A stretch of 64,000 bases of DNA. Source: Dipteronia dyeriana (lineage: Eukaryota; Streptophyta; Magnoliopsida; Sapindales; Sapindaceae). The DNA lies in assembly GCA_032871835.1 (NCBI GenBank), contig CM065295.1:43832360-43896359 (forward strand), in the 5' to 3' direction. The notes under the pieces are model-generated. The model was not told the DNA's origin. It ran no database searches and was given only the letters and a program-made list of their open reading frames with translations. Positions 22,077-33,345 of this stretch are shown here, one piece after another; positions within the stretch are counted from its first letter, which is position 1, and each line of letters opens with the position of its first letter. The translations under genes and the position numbers were made by a program.

Positions 22077-22987
22077 ATGTTGAAATCCAGTCGTGACATA
22101 GTGTACCTTATGGTAGAGGGTGAAGAAGTCTCCAGTTTCACTCATGGGAAGCGTGCACGAAAGGATTTCGCTAGCGAGGATTCCCCTCCCAACCATCAAC
22201 GTCCCCACTCGAATATGAACATGTCCATCGAGACTGGATTCTCAAAAAAACCCGACGAACCTCTGAATTTAGTTGACAAGGATTCAGATAAAGAATCCTG
22301 TGACGCTGGGCGGGAAGGAATCAAGCTTTGGTCATTGGTACCCTTTCGGAGAAAATTCTTTCGTATGACTTCAAGGTTATCCCAGACTCTACCACTGACC
22401 CGAGGTTGATTAATGGTCTGAGGGCCAAATACGACATTCCAGATAGTGTCACCATCTCCGTTCCTCCTGAGAACTATAACGTCTTTTCCCCTCCTTGAGC
22501 TTCTGATCCACATTATGGTTATCGAGAATGGGGTCTGGCTTTCTCTTCACCCCACCCTTCGATGGGATCTCAACGCCCTACAACTAGCTCCTCTCCAGTT
22601 GACCCATGGCTTCTAGAGACATTTAATGGGCTTCCTCAAGCTATGAAGGGAATAGTGCAAGTTGAGCAAGGTGGCTTGGGAGCTTGGAGCGGAGAAACTG
22701 CTAAGAACAAGATTAACTTCATCTTTCCTGGCGCTTCCAAGAAAGATCCTGCCTGAATGGACGAATTGATTCTGGTGGGGGGTGATTGGGGGTGGGCACA
22801 AGTTCAAGGTCCTTACTACTTTCAACGATAAGCTCTCGTGGGATAGGTATTTTTTACCTGCTGAATATGAGACAATCTTGAAGACCATCATCTCCCTGTA
22901 ATTATTTAAACATAAAGTTTCCCACTGCTGATTCCTTTGATCCATATAGAGTGAATCTATACCTGTGAATCTCTACTGCTTCTCCCA

Positions 22988-23062
22988 GTAAGTAAAAGAA
23001 AATTGAACCATCTTACTCCTTTAATGCTAGCTAGCTTGGTTATGACACCTTTTTTTTAACAG
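22988..23062 (+). other. Intron 1 of the Ret-3 antisense gene
   Basis: This is 75 bp with donor GTAAGT and acceptor TTTTTTTAACAG. Removing it joins codons in phase 1, linking ISTASP to SVVGPASHEV. The Ret-4 copy has an intron of 76 bp at the same place and phase with an equally T-rich AACAG acceptor. Confidence 0.72.
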
Positions 23063-23600
23063 TTTCTGTTGTTGGCCCAGCTTCTCATGAAGTCCAACAA
23101 GCTCATATTCCTCCACATCTTGTCTGGCCAATCCGAGGAATCTCTTCGGCTGCCTCGGAGAAAGGGGGATCAACTGTTCCTGCTGTAATTTCACCAGCTC
23201 CTATTCCATCCCCTTCCCAGCTTAGGTCTAGGATGGTGTTCCTCACATCGCGGGCTTCTAAGGCGTGAGGTAAGGGGGGACTTCTTCAACTGCTCTTACC
23301 GCTATTGCTTCTTCTTCGATTGCACCTTCTATCTTTGTCTCTACTTCTACCACTCCAGTGTCAAGCTTTCCTGATGTTTCTGCTCCTCCGTCAGTGTCCC
23401 CAACCCCTCAAGCTTTTGGGGACCTTGTGGCTAGTGTTGAGAAAGCTCCTCCCACTCACTCTCAACATCAACTGAGCCTTGCTGGTCAAGACAAAGTCTT
23501 GGAGCAGTTTAAATCATCCTGCCCCGGTGGTGGCTTCTCTAGGATGGCTTCAATGCCCGTTGATATTTTGCTTACCCAGGAATCCACTCTCTTATCTAAG

Positions 23601-23674
23601 CTAATAATCTTCTTTCATATTTACCTATGGTTGCTAGCTTGATCGGTTTCCAACTTAAGAATCACATTTTACAG
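23601..23674 (+). other. Intron 2 of the Ret-3 antisense gene
   Basis: This is 74 bp with acceptor CATTTTACAG. The donor reads CTAATA instead of GTAATC (kept in Ret-4), so it is probably dead. It is phase 0, joining LSK to AFKFSVV. Confidence 0.68.
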
Positions 23675-24541
23675 GCTTTCAAATTCAGTGTGGTTTTAGG
23701 CCACCAGGTGACTCATCTCTGTGATCGTGAGGTGAAGGCTGAGGCTGAGGCTGAAGCTTAGAGGGCTATGGAGTTACTTGTTCTAGCTCAAACTCTGGTG
23801 CAGTAGCTGATCTTCAGCCAGAAAAAGATGGAGAAAGTGATAGTCGAGCTTTAGTGCGACTACGAGAGAATGAAGCGGTCCTTCGACCAAGAGACCCTCC
23901 AATCTGCACGTCGGGCTAGACAAAGGGATTCCTGGAAAGCGAAAGCCAAGGTGCTGGATATCGAAAACCAGAATCTGCATGCTCATATGGCCAAGCTACA
24001 AGCCGAGGTGGATGCCTCCTTTAGTGATGGGTATTTTTACACCTTCTACCAAGTCACAGAAGCTCTCCCTCTTTCCTTTGATCTGTCTGTCATTACCAAC
24101 TGGGATAGAGAGAAGATTATGGCCAAGGTCATAGAGATATCCCATCTTCAACGATGGAATAGATCCCTTAAGAAAGGTTGGAATCGGGAAACAACCGGTC
24201 GAGGTAGCACTTCATCTTCCTCTTCCAGTCTTTCTAATCTCTGGTCCTAGGAGTCTTCAAGCGGGGCTCAACTTGTGCAGCTCGAGGGGAATCATCCCGA
24301 AGCCTAAGAGAGAGTCAGGGGTCGCTCTGAAGAGCTCACTGGAGCAGAGTCGGGGCTTGAACGTATGGTAGCGGAAGCTACTGCTACCACTCAGGATGCG
24401 ATTATTCCCTCTAAAGTTATGTCTATGGTAAATAAGGTCCTGGAGGAGAACCAGGCCTGACAATAAGCAGTTGAGGAGCCTCTAGAAGAAAGGGTAGTTG
24501 GATGGGACAATCAGGTTGATCATCCACCAGAAGAAGTGTAG

Positions 24542-25189
24542 GTTGATAGAGGCCAACTGAAGGAAACCAGGAGGATGCCACAGCTTGATATAATTTTCTT
24601 ATGACCTGTCTCGATTTCTCGGAAAAAGGGGTGGACACCTTGTTATTCTCGTGATTAGTTTTATCAACTTCATCTTTTTTTTTTGTATCTCGAAACCAGG
24701 GTTGGGCTCCCTGATTGATTGATGTAGCCTTGCAAGGGGATCGACTCCCTTATTGTTAATGTAAGTTTATTATGATTTCCTTCATGTTTACTTTGACTGG
24801 TTGTTGATCATGAACATATACCAAGGTTGGGTTCTCCTCGCTTTCCTTCTGACGTCGACCTAAACGCTACCCTCGATGTAATTTAGACTTAATTAAGTTT
24901 AGTAATTAAAGACCTTCAATATGTTGTATCTTTGTTGACTATTGTCGATCTTGCCCGCACCTTAAACTGGAGGTGCTTTAACCAATCTTTCACAACAGGC
25001 TTTCCGTAACTGTGTCCCTGCAAAGTTGAAAAAGAGAAATGGTGAATAAGTAGATTAATGGTATTCCACCGTGGTATAGGCTGGACACTTGTATCGAGAA
25101 TAGTCGGGACTCTTATGGAGATCTTTGTTTGACGGGCTTACGAGTATCTAGGAAGCTCGATTCCCGTATAACGGGTTGTGGCCCGATCA
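24542..25189 (-). other. Ret-3 spacer between tandem array and antisense gene
   Basis: No coding region is seen. Part of it (24660-24760) resembles 38850-38975 of Ret-4 on the complement, with 'agggttgggct' and 'tgtagcctt' shared. It is therefore a conserved 3' region of the antisense gene. A decayed first unit of the array may start near 25100. Confidence 0.55.
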
Positions 25190-25730
25190 AAGCATTAGGA
25201 AAGCTATCTAGCTATCCTGGTCTCAAGATCTGGATGGAAACTATGCCATTACACCTTGATCCTTCTTGTGGGTGGTAGCCTGACCACTATATCAGGAAGA
25301 CTATCTAGTCATCTCTGTCTTGAGGTCCAGATGACAACTATGCTTTTACACTCGGACCCTTCTTGGGGGTGGTAACCCCGATAAAGGCATCAAAGAGGCT
25401 ATCTAGCTATCCTGGTCTCGAGATCTAGATAGCAACTATGCTCTTACACTCATACACTTTTTGGGGGTGGTAACACGACCAAGGCATTAGGAAAACTATC
25501 TAGCTATCCTGGTCTAAAGATTTGGAAGACAACTATGCTCTTACACTCAGACCTTTCTTATGGGTGGTAGCCCGACCAAGGCATCAAGATGGTTGTCTAG
25601 CTATCCTGGTCTCAAGATCTGTGTGGCAACTATGCTATTACACTCAGACCCTTCTTGGTGAAGAGTGGTGCTTGACCAAGGCATCAAGGTAGCTATCTAG
25701 CTTCCCTTGGTTCATGGCGAATTTATTCAT
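25190..25730 (-). repeat. Tandem array, ~97-100 bp unit, about 5.5 copies
   Basis: The word 'ctatctag' or a variant recurs at 25204, 25303, 25399, 25496, 25593 and 25693. Each unit also carries 'tggtct(c/t)(a/g)agat', 'caactatgct', 'ttacactc' and 'gaccaaggcat'. The same repeat in reverse orientation forms the array of Ret-4 at 37912-38480. Both therefore sit at the same place, downstream of pol. Not a CRISPR: whole units are repeated, with no unique spacers. Confidence 0.9.
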
Positions 25731-25829
25731 GGAGAGTATAATCGGAGATGGAGAAAAATAACAGACTTTATTGATGTTCAAGATGGAGTACATTGCTGGT
25801 TGAGAAACTTATTAAAACCTAGATAGAGG

Positions 25830-28463
25830 AAGTCTGTTGGAAAGTCATCTGCCTAGGGTAGAACTTTCTTAAATGCTCAGCATTCCAGGTATGGTCGATG
25901 GGTCGACCATCCATGTCTTCAAGCTTGTATGCCCTATTGCGGACCACTAATTTCACCAAGTATGTCCCCTCCCAATTTGGTCGTAGGACCCCATCCGACC
26001 TTTTTTGGGTATTCAAGGTCACTTTCCTAAGAACCAAGTCCCTCTTCTTGAAGTTCCTGGCTTTGACCTTTCTGTTGAAATACCTAGCGATCTTGCTCTG
26101 GTAAACTGTTGTTTTCTTAGATACACGATCTTGTTTATCTTCTAGGAGGTCTAGACTGGCTTGGAGCTTGATCTCGTTGCTCTCTAGTTCAAAGTGCTGC
26201 ACCTTGAACGAGGTTAATTAATGCTCGATGGGAAGGACCATTTTGACCCCGAAGGCTAGAGAGTAGGGTGCTTCTCCAGTAGTTGTTCATTTCATGGTCC
26301 CAAATAACCTCGAAGATCTCCTCGGCCCACTTGCCTTTCTTCTGCTGCAATTTCTTCTTCAACAGCTTCTTGATAGTCTTGTTGGTTGATTCCATCAGCC
26401 CGTTAGTCTGAGGGTGGGCTACTGAAGTGAACCTGAGGTCGATTCCCAAGCCTTCACAGAAGTCTTTGGATCGGGCATTATCAAACTATTTGCCTAGGTC
26501 GGCTATTATGATGAGTGGAGTTCCAAACCTGCAAACCACTTTGGTTTTGATAAACTTCATCGTATTCTCTTCTGAAATCTGGGAGAGAGGTCCTACTTCG
26601 ACCCATCTTGTGAAATAATCAATTGTGACAATAACGTGCTTAGCCTGCCCAAGAGCGGTATGAAGTGGACCGATCAGTTCAACCCTCCATATGGCAAATG
26701 GGTAGGGTAAACTGAGAGATGATAGCCACTTTAGTTGTAGGTGACTCAAGTTTGAGGTCCTTTGGCACGGTTCACAAGATTGCACAAACATCTTCATGTC
26801 TTGGTGAATAGTTGGCCAGTAATACCCCATGTGAAGCACTTGATATGCTAAAGCCTCCCCTCCAATGTGATTCCCGCAGTCCTCAAAATGGACATCTCTT
26901 AATACCCAACTGGCATTGTCAGGATGAAGACATTGAAGCAAAGAAAGGGATTTGCCCCTCCTGTAGAGGTATCCATCTATTAGGCAATACCGAACTGACA
27001 ATCTCTTGATTTTTTGAGCTTCGTCGGGGTCTTTGGGAAGCTTTCCTTCCTAGAGGTAGATAGCTACCGGGTCCATCCAATAAGGTAGAGCTTGACCTCC
27101 ATTCGCGGCTATCTTTACTAAGACGTTCACCCGGTGGTTTTACTTTCGAGGTATCTTGTCAATTCAGAATCCCTTGAACATTTCCCTTAGTTGTTTGACA
27201 AGCTTCAGGTAGGCAGCCATGTTGTCGCCATTAGCTTGGTAGAGTCCTGTAACCTAGTTGACGATGGGTAATGAGTGACTCTTGAGGTGTAAATAGCCGG
27301 CCCCAAGCTCAATGGCAACCTTTATTCCGGCTACGAGAGCTTTATACTCTGCTTCATTATTGGTTGCTTTAAAATCAAACCAAAAATAGTGGCATCATTC
27401 CTTTCTTTTAGGGTCAATCAGTACTATGCCAAATCCTCCCCCTGCCTGTCCAGACGCTTCATAAGTGTAAAGAATCCAGGTTTCATAGCCTTCCGACCAA
27501 TTGATGTCCTTTGAAAGCTTCACAGGAGAGAGACTTAATGCTATTAGGGTCCCTTCACCTGAGAGGGCTGTGAATTTGGCTACAAAGTCTGCCAGAGCCT
27601 AAGCTTTAATGGTTGAGATTTGTACTTCAGGTCAAACTGGGTGAGCTCCAAAGCCTACAAGACTAGCCTTCTGGATACGTCCGTCCTCTGTAAGAATTAG
27701 TGAAGGGGTTGATCAGTCACTACCGCTACTAAATGGGCTTGAAAATAAGGGCAAAGCTTTCTGGATGAGGTAATCAGGGCAAGGGCGAGCTTCTCAAAGA
27801 TGAGGTAGTTCTTCTCAAGCTTGGATAACGCGTGGCTGACATAGTAGATAGTTCCCTGGACCCCATCTCCGCACTCATTGACCAAAGCCTCGCTTACAGT
27901 TGTTTTTGACACAGCCAGGTACATTTGTAACTCTTCTCCCGATATTGGATTAACTACCAGCAGTGGGCTGGCAAGGTACTATTTTAAGTCCTGGAAAGCT
28001 CGCTCGCTGTCTTGGTCCCATTTCATGTTCTTCCCTACTTGATGGCTTTGAAGAAGGGAAGACATTAATCTGGGGAACGCGAAATGAACCTGTTGAGCCC
28101 TACTATATGCCCTGTCAACATTTGGACTTGCTTGAGAGTAGTCAGAGAGTCTAGGTTGAGGATAGCTTGCCTCGATTCCTCTCTCGTTCACTATGAAACC
28201 CAAGAACTTACCCGATGTCACCCCAAATGCATATTTGGCAGGATTCAGCCATATTTGGTTCTCCCTTACTATCTATAAATTCCTACGGATATGGTCTTGA
28301 TGTTCTTCTGTTTTTTGAGATTTGGTGTTCATATTATCTTCGTACACCTCCATTGTTTTCCCTATCTCCGGCTTGAATAGCCGATTGACCAATCACTGGT
28401 AGGTAGCACCCGCATTCTTGAGGCTGAAAGGCATCACACAGTAGCAGCACAGACCTTGCCCCG
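25830..28463 (-). pseudogene. pol: Ret-3 pol: RT end, two RNase H domains, integrase (decayed)
   Basis: On the minus strand: MPFSLKNAGATYQ (about 28430) opens mid-RT; GKFLGFIVNE (28205) and NMKWDQDSERAF (28020) follow. The first RNase H has MYLAVSKTTVSEALV and AVVTDQPLH (27924-27697). The second, archaeal-type RNase H (about 27490-27190) has EASGQAGG and NNEAEYKAL; a dual RNase H is known in the Tat lineage. Integrase covers 27001-25830: an HHCC zinc domain (GNHIGGEALAY, CEPCQ), the first core Asp in VTIDYFTRWVE, then TSVAHPQTNGLMEST, and a C-terminal part with RNWEGTY-like PNWEGTYLV. Stops and frame changes occur at most domain borders. This copy keeps the integrase that Ret-4 has lost, while Ret-4 keeps the gag and RT lost here. 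Confidence 0.85.
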
Positions 28464-29187
28464 TGTTAACAGAAAATTTACTCGAGGTAGGAAATTCCTG
28501 TTAACACCCTTGATACCACTACCACGGAGGTGGTGGTCAGAGTTGGTACCTTTGATACCTAACTTGTTTGAACAAAGGTAAGTGTTTGAATGTGAATACA
28601 ATGAGAATGAGAATATAACTATTTTTTATAGATCACGTATGTCGTACAAAAAACTTTCAAATACTCTCAATTTCACTGGGGTATAGTAAGGTGGCAACCT
28701 CGTGCCTGTCGAATAATAGAATACAGTGATGGCCGTGTTCTGAAGTCAAAATTTAGGTCGAAGTCGACTCTCTCTTTTTCTATGTTACTTGTTCTATCAG
28801 TTTTCCCTTTCTCTTGGTGATCATGCTTGGCTATATTTATATATGGTCCGAGTCATTAAAACTTGTGAATCTCCCACCATGATTCTCAGAATCTATCCCC
28901 TCCTTATCGGGCGAGATATTTTATTTAAAAGTTAGTGACTTTAGCATAATGACGGAGTTGAGAATATCTTTGGTGGAGATAAGTTTGTTTCCTCTTTGGA
29001 CTCAATCACATGCCCAACACGTACGCAGTCATTTATCGTTCGTTAGAGTGTAGATATGATATTGTGTACCTTTAAGGTGTGACACCACATAGAAGTCGTA
29101 GAGCATGGTGTTTGCTCCCTCAAAGTGTGGGAGAGGTATATCTGTGTCCTGGTACAAAGAGCTTGGTCTGACCTTTCTCATTCACTT
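28464..29187 (-). repeat. Retand LTR fragment (3' part)
   Basis: An LTR terminus (TGTTAACAG on the plus strand) lies exactly at 28464 beside the RT relic. The sequence follows the Ret-1 LTR (terminal block, 'ggtggcaacctcgtgc', 'ctccctcaaagtgtggg') for 724 bp and then ends at 29187, where the Sire-B LTR starts. The first ~490 bp of the LTR are missing. It could be the 5' LTR of Ret-3 after a deletion, or another Retand insertion. Confidence 0.75.
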
Positions 29188-29218
29188 TGAAAATACAAAC
29201 ACGGTTAAATGCTCAAGG

Positions 29219-29258
29219 CTAACCTAGAGAAGGGGGGGGGGGGGGGTGTATAGGTTAG
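29219..29258 (-). promoter_or_regulatory. U5 hairpin with homopolymer loop, Sire-B
   Basis: CTAACCTA (29219-29226) pairs with TAGGTTAG (29251-29258). The loop contains 15 G on the plus strand (29232-29246). Sire-C has the same stem (46620-46628 with 46641-46649) and a 12-nt C-rich loop. Confidence 0.6.
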
Positions 29259-31259
29259 GCACCTTTTTCGACTCCCTTAGAAACAAACAAAAGTTTGTCC
29301 CTCTAGATTGCTTGCATCACAATATATATATAAATATAAATATAAATATAAATATATCAATTAAAGACATTTACTCAATATATAAAACAAGTAAAGTGTG
29401 ATACAAACAAGTAATCATAACACATACACAATTTATATTATAGAAAGGAAGTCAACTTACATATAAAGTTCTATCCATAGTATTCAAATAACAAATACAA
29501 ATATAAGAGAGATAGGGATAGAGAAAAGTTGACACAGGATATAACGTGGTAAACCTCCGAAGAGGAAACATCCACGGGTTAGCAACCACCGGTAAAAAAA
29601 ATCCACTAGTAGATAAGACAAGTACAATCTCTCAAGTGACCCCTTCACCTAGAAACTATCCTCCTATCCTACTTATGAAGATGTCGCCTTCTTGGTCAAC
29701 AATCCGAGGCCTCACACCTCTTGTCAAGACCTCCTCACTCACCTTTCTGGATCCTGACGACCCTAGGCAAGACTTCTTGCTCAACCATTCGAGTCCTCCC
29801 GACTCTAGTCAAGACTTTCTCGCTCACCCTTCCAGATCCTCACGACCCTAGGCAAGACTTCCTTGCTTGACAATCCGAGGTCTCCAACCTCTTGCCAAGA
29901 CTTTCTTGCTCAACAACATAGGTCTCACACCTATTGTTAAGACTTCCTTCTCACAAGGCATCTAGGTGATCATGAATGCAAAACGCAAACAAGCACGCAA
30001 CATAGAATGTTATGATCAACATATCCTATGGAAAATACTAGACATGAGCATGAATGCATAAAACAAATGTAGTCTAGCCAATCATGCATGTTTAATCCAT
30101 CTAGATCATGTAAGACATATTCAACATTAGTTACAACCTAGATACATGCATAGATCAAAAACTTGAATCACAAGATATGTTCAATTAACACATAATCAAG
30201 TTTAAATCTCATATATCAAAAATATACTAAAATCATGTGACAAAGTCAATTAGATTAAAGCAAGAGTTCTAGAGCATATTTTCTATTCATATATTCAACA
30301 AAGAACATGAATAGCTCAAAAGAACACAAGCACATGTATTATAGTGAGATTTCGGCCAAAGAGAGCCTAATACATGTGCGGAAATATTTTTCACAAAATC
30401 AATCAATCAAAGATTATCAAATAGTCCTAGAATCAAATCTAGCACAATACATTCCCAAACATGTGAAAACATAAGCAAAATCAAAACCTAACTCAACATG
30501 TGAGATTTTAATTGAAACTCAATTTAGCTTAAATTAGTTCATAACTCAAATCAAAACAATTGCAAGACAAATATATATGTTGAAGAAGAAAACCCAAGGC
30601 AATTGACCAATTGGGAGAAACTTTTCCACTCAAATTTTGAATCACTTCTTAGAATGAAATGTGCGAGGAAAGGGATATATAAAGGAGAGGGAAAGAATAG
30701 AAGAAAATGGACCAAAATGACCTTAAGTGCACCAAGCATGCTTGCTTCCCGAGATGGCACATCGGCATCTCGGGGCAGCAAGCATTCTGTCCCGAGATGA
30801 CCACGCTCAATCTCAGGAAAGAGTGCTTGGTTGCACATATTTTCCTCGAGCGTTCCCCTCTCGTTCTTCGACCGTTCTCCGGCCTCCGAACTCAGAATTC
30901 GAATCTGTTTATGGATTACAAACCGTAACTCTCCCACGGACAAGGAAATATAAAACACTCAACCCAAAGAAAAATAATTCAACTCGATATATGAAGACGA
31001 AGACAATGTATGCAACATGAGTTGAAAATGTAGTATCTTTTGACTTAGAACTTAAAATCAATAGTATGAGTAACCGAAATGACCGGAACTCAATCAAGAA
31101 AGATTTAAGACTAAAATCAAGTTCAATATCCATGTTATACAAACATATATACATACAAAAAAATTCACACTAGAATGCAAACTACATAGAGATAATCTCC
31201 AATCATGCATTTTCCCATGTTATTTTCATACCAATGCATGAGCATTCATCTTCAAGTGT

Positions 31260-31440
31260 GTGACTGTGTTATACATGATGCACAATGATGCAGGGACACA
31301 TATGAAGGAATTGTATGTGTGTGCCTATAATGGTGTACAATGATACAGGGACACAAATGTATAAATTGTGTGTATGTGTGCCTATAATGGTGTACAACGA
31401 TGTAGGGACACAAATGTATGAATTGTGTGTGTGCCTAAGC
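31260..31440 (-). repeat. Three tandem 61-bp repeats in the Sire-B LTR
   Basis: Each unit has 'cagggacaca', 'aattgt' and 'gtgtgtgcct'. Sire-A and both Sire-C LTRs have only two units, so copy number varies. Confidence 0.8.
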
Positions 31441-31640
31441 CTTGTAAGAGAAAGATAAGATCTTAGTATACCTTTGTAGAACCATATGGCATCCTTTCTC
31501 TTTGAAGACTTTGAACTTGTTGTGACTAGTTATTCCTTTTTCTTTGAAGCTTGAATAATCTTGAATCTAAACAACTAAATCAAGACAAGTAAACATCATT
31601 TTGATATGGAATTAATACAACCACAATCTAAAACCTAACA

Positions 31641-32036
31641 ATCTCCCCCTTTGGCAAATTCCATGTCAAAACACCTATACATTTACTACAAATATAAAAA
31701 TCAAGATAGGTCACAAAATCACTCCCTCACAATACAAAGAGTAAGATTTCTATAACTAATCTTCATCAACTCTTGAACTTCATCTTGATCTTCTCTTTAA
31801 GCAACCTACAAATCATTTCAAAGCACAATGCATATACAAGAGAAAACCAACAAATGGAAACATATAATATGGATAAGAATATACAATTAAGTCCATAAAT
31901 ACATGTATCTTCCCCTCAATACATGCCAAAACATAAGACTTCTTAACCAAATCTTAAAACTAATGTATGAATTCTTGACCAAATCTTACATGCCATTGAA
32001 AGTCCAAAAGTTCATAAAAACAATATAAAAAGAAAC
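31641..32036 (-). other. Sire-B polypurine tract and 3' untranslated region
   Basis: The tract 'ccaaagggggagat' (sense) is at 31641-31654. The rest is non-coding and matches 61657-62023 of Sire-C. It ends at the Ret-4 duplication GAAAC (32032-32036). Confidence 0.8.
32032..32036 (+). other. Left target-site duplication of Ret-4 (GAAAC)
   Basis: Identical to 43172-43176. In the uninterrupted relative Sire-C the same site reads GTTTC once (61662-61666). Confidence 0.95.
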
Positions 32037-33272
32037 TGTTAATAGTAAAATTTGGTCAGGGGTATAAGAGAAATTTTCCACTTACCCGCCATTAAGTCAA
32101 AGCCCATAATCGACGTTCATGAAGCCCGGATAGACCATAAAGCTACCCGGCAAGAGCAGGGAAGGCCGGCTCGGCTTCAAAACTATAAGAAAAAAAGCTA
32201 GGCATGACCAGGATGAGCCCCCACATGAACACTGGAACCCGGGCTTTTCCAGGCTACCATCGGGGAACCTCGGTTCTTGAGGACGAGCTCCTCAACCACT
32301 CTTTGAAAGCCAGAGGGGTCTCCAATTTTAAGAGACATTCAAGAGAAGCCCGATAAGCAAAGTGGGATTCCTCTGGGTTAAGATTTTTGGAGGACAAACT
32401 TAACAGTAATCTTATACAGAAGCCCGCCAACCTCACCAGAAGCCTGCTGTCCCTACTGGGCATGAAAGAGGAATCACGCCTAAATATACACTACCCCGAG
32501 TACCTTCTAGGAATGTCTACAAGGAAACCTCAAGCTCCCAACGATCAGAGAAAATCCATTCCGAGTTTCTAAGAATAGAGCCGAAGCATGGATCTACCTC
32601 GCTTTATGAGACGACAGGCAGCTAGCTCGGTGACCTCCATGAAAATCCATGTCGCGATAACATACAAGATCATATCTTTAATTTCGTTTACGTGTGAGTC
32701 AAGAGTTTGATTCCTAAAATGTTTGATTCCTAAAAGGAAACAAACTCATTTTCGTTAACAATATCATCGTTTCCACTATTTACTTGAAGTCAACAACTTT
32801 TAAATAAAGGATCCCGCCCGATAAGAAGGTAACGGATTCATAGGATCACGACGGGATATCAGCAAATTAAAACCTACTTGGACCATATATAAATAAGGCC
32901 AAAAGGGGTATGAAAAAATGAGATCAGACGAAAAATAGAAGGAGAACGACAGTTAGAAGAAAGAAAATAAGAGGGTAAGGGACTAAATTCTGTGTCCAGA
33001 ACACGGCTACCTTCGTTTCCACTATTCGACAAGCATGAAGTTGCCACCTTCTTAGATCTTAGAGAGACTGTGAGCATATGAGAGAGTGATTTGTATTTCG
33101 AATCAAGTGATTAATAATAAAAGCTCTCGATTACTGTTATTACGATCCAGCCTCTCGTTTACCTCCTAACAGGTTAGGTATCAACGATACCGACTCCGGT
33201 CACCACTTTTGTGGTAGTGGTCTTAAGGGTGTTAATAGGAATTTCTCATCCTAAGCAAATTTCCCGTTAACA
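32037..33272 (+). repeat. Ret-4 5' LTR
   Basis: TGTTAATAG to GTTAACA, 1236 bp, collinear with 41973-43171. A TATA-like 'ccatatataaataagg' occurs at about 32882-32897, with the same in the 3' LTR near 42785. The palindromic 'accactttTgtggtagtggt' region near 33205 is shared by all Retand LTRs here. Confidence 0.93.
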
Positions 33273-33295
33273 CTTTCTAGCGTCGTCTGTGGGAA
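33273..33295 (+). other. Putative primer-binding site of Ret-4
   Basis: 'tctagcgtcgtctgtggg' follows the LTR after a few bases. It resembles the TGGCGCCGT-type sites of Tat-lineage elements with changes. I cannot assign the tRNA with certainty. Confidence 0.5.
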
Positions 33296-33345
33296 ACTCT
33301 CACACCACCATCTTTGTATTCAAAAGTTTGTTATTTTACAGGAAT

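Larger units (their letters stand above)
22077..24541 (+). pseudogene. Ret-3 antisense gene, three exons (decayed)
   Basis: The gene lies opposite to pol. The product would be about 770 residues. Exon 1 (22077-22987) gives MLKSSRDIVYLMVEG, NLVDKDSD, then with frameshifts AKYDIPDSVTISVP, NALQLAPLQ and ADSFDPYRVNLYL; its middle resembles the Pfam 'putative gypsy type transposon' family. Intron 1 is 22988-23062. Exon 2 (23063-23600) starts SVVGPASHEV and continues as a Ser/Pro/Ala-rich linker (APPSVSPTPQAF). Intron 2 is 23601-23674. Exon 3 starts AFKFSVVLGHQV and forms a predicted coiled coil (ENQNLHAHMAKLQAEVDAS) followed by DGYFYTFYQVTEALPL, ending near TAG 24541. Several stops and frameshifts and a mutated second donor make it non-functional. 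The matching layout in Ret-4 supports one ancestral gene. The function is unknown. Confidence 0.78.
21896..28463 (-). mobile_element. Ret-3: Retand-like Ty3/gypsy element without ends
   Basis: On the minus strand the order is RT thumb region, RNase H, archaeal-type RNase H, integrase (28463-25830), then a 99-bp tandem array (25730-25190), then the antisense gene (plus strand, 22077-24541) and its promoter. This is the layout of Retand elements of the Tat lineage, known for antisense ORFs between pol and the right LTR and for a tandem repeat. The 3' LTR is missing at 21895. RT is cut at 28463 by an LTR terminus, so gag, protease and most of RT are absent. Confidence 0.82.
29188..31640 (-). repeat. 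Sire-B 3' LTR (complete, 2.45 kb)
   Basis: On the minus strand it starts TGTTAGGTTTTAG (31640) and ends TGTATTTTCA (29188), identical termini to Sire-C. It contains three 61-bp repeats (31260-31440), the hairpin module (30750-30830), a TATA-like run (30667-30680), the minisatellite (29695-29945), a TA/TAAA-rich microsatellite (29325-29360) and a U5 hairpin with a 15-G/C run (29219-29258). ORFs inside it are not coding. Confidence 0.88.

Noticed and set aside
22196..22945. Complement ORFs of 105 and 110 codons
   Set aside because: Shadows of exon 1 of the antisense gene, which alone matches the other copies.
25190..25730. Possible CRISPR-like array
   Set aside because: Whole units are tandemly repeated without unique spacers, and the surroundings are plant retroelement DNA.
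29546..29851. 101-codon ORF in the Sire-B LTR
   Set aside because: Product of the minisatellite; repeats 'DFL..H' units and has no counterpart kept in the other LTRs.
30551..31154. Several overlapping ORFs of 65-135 codons on both strands
   Set aside because: They lie in the Sire-B LTR and cover the hairpin module; the sister LTRs do not keep the frames.
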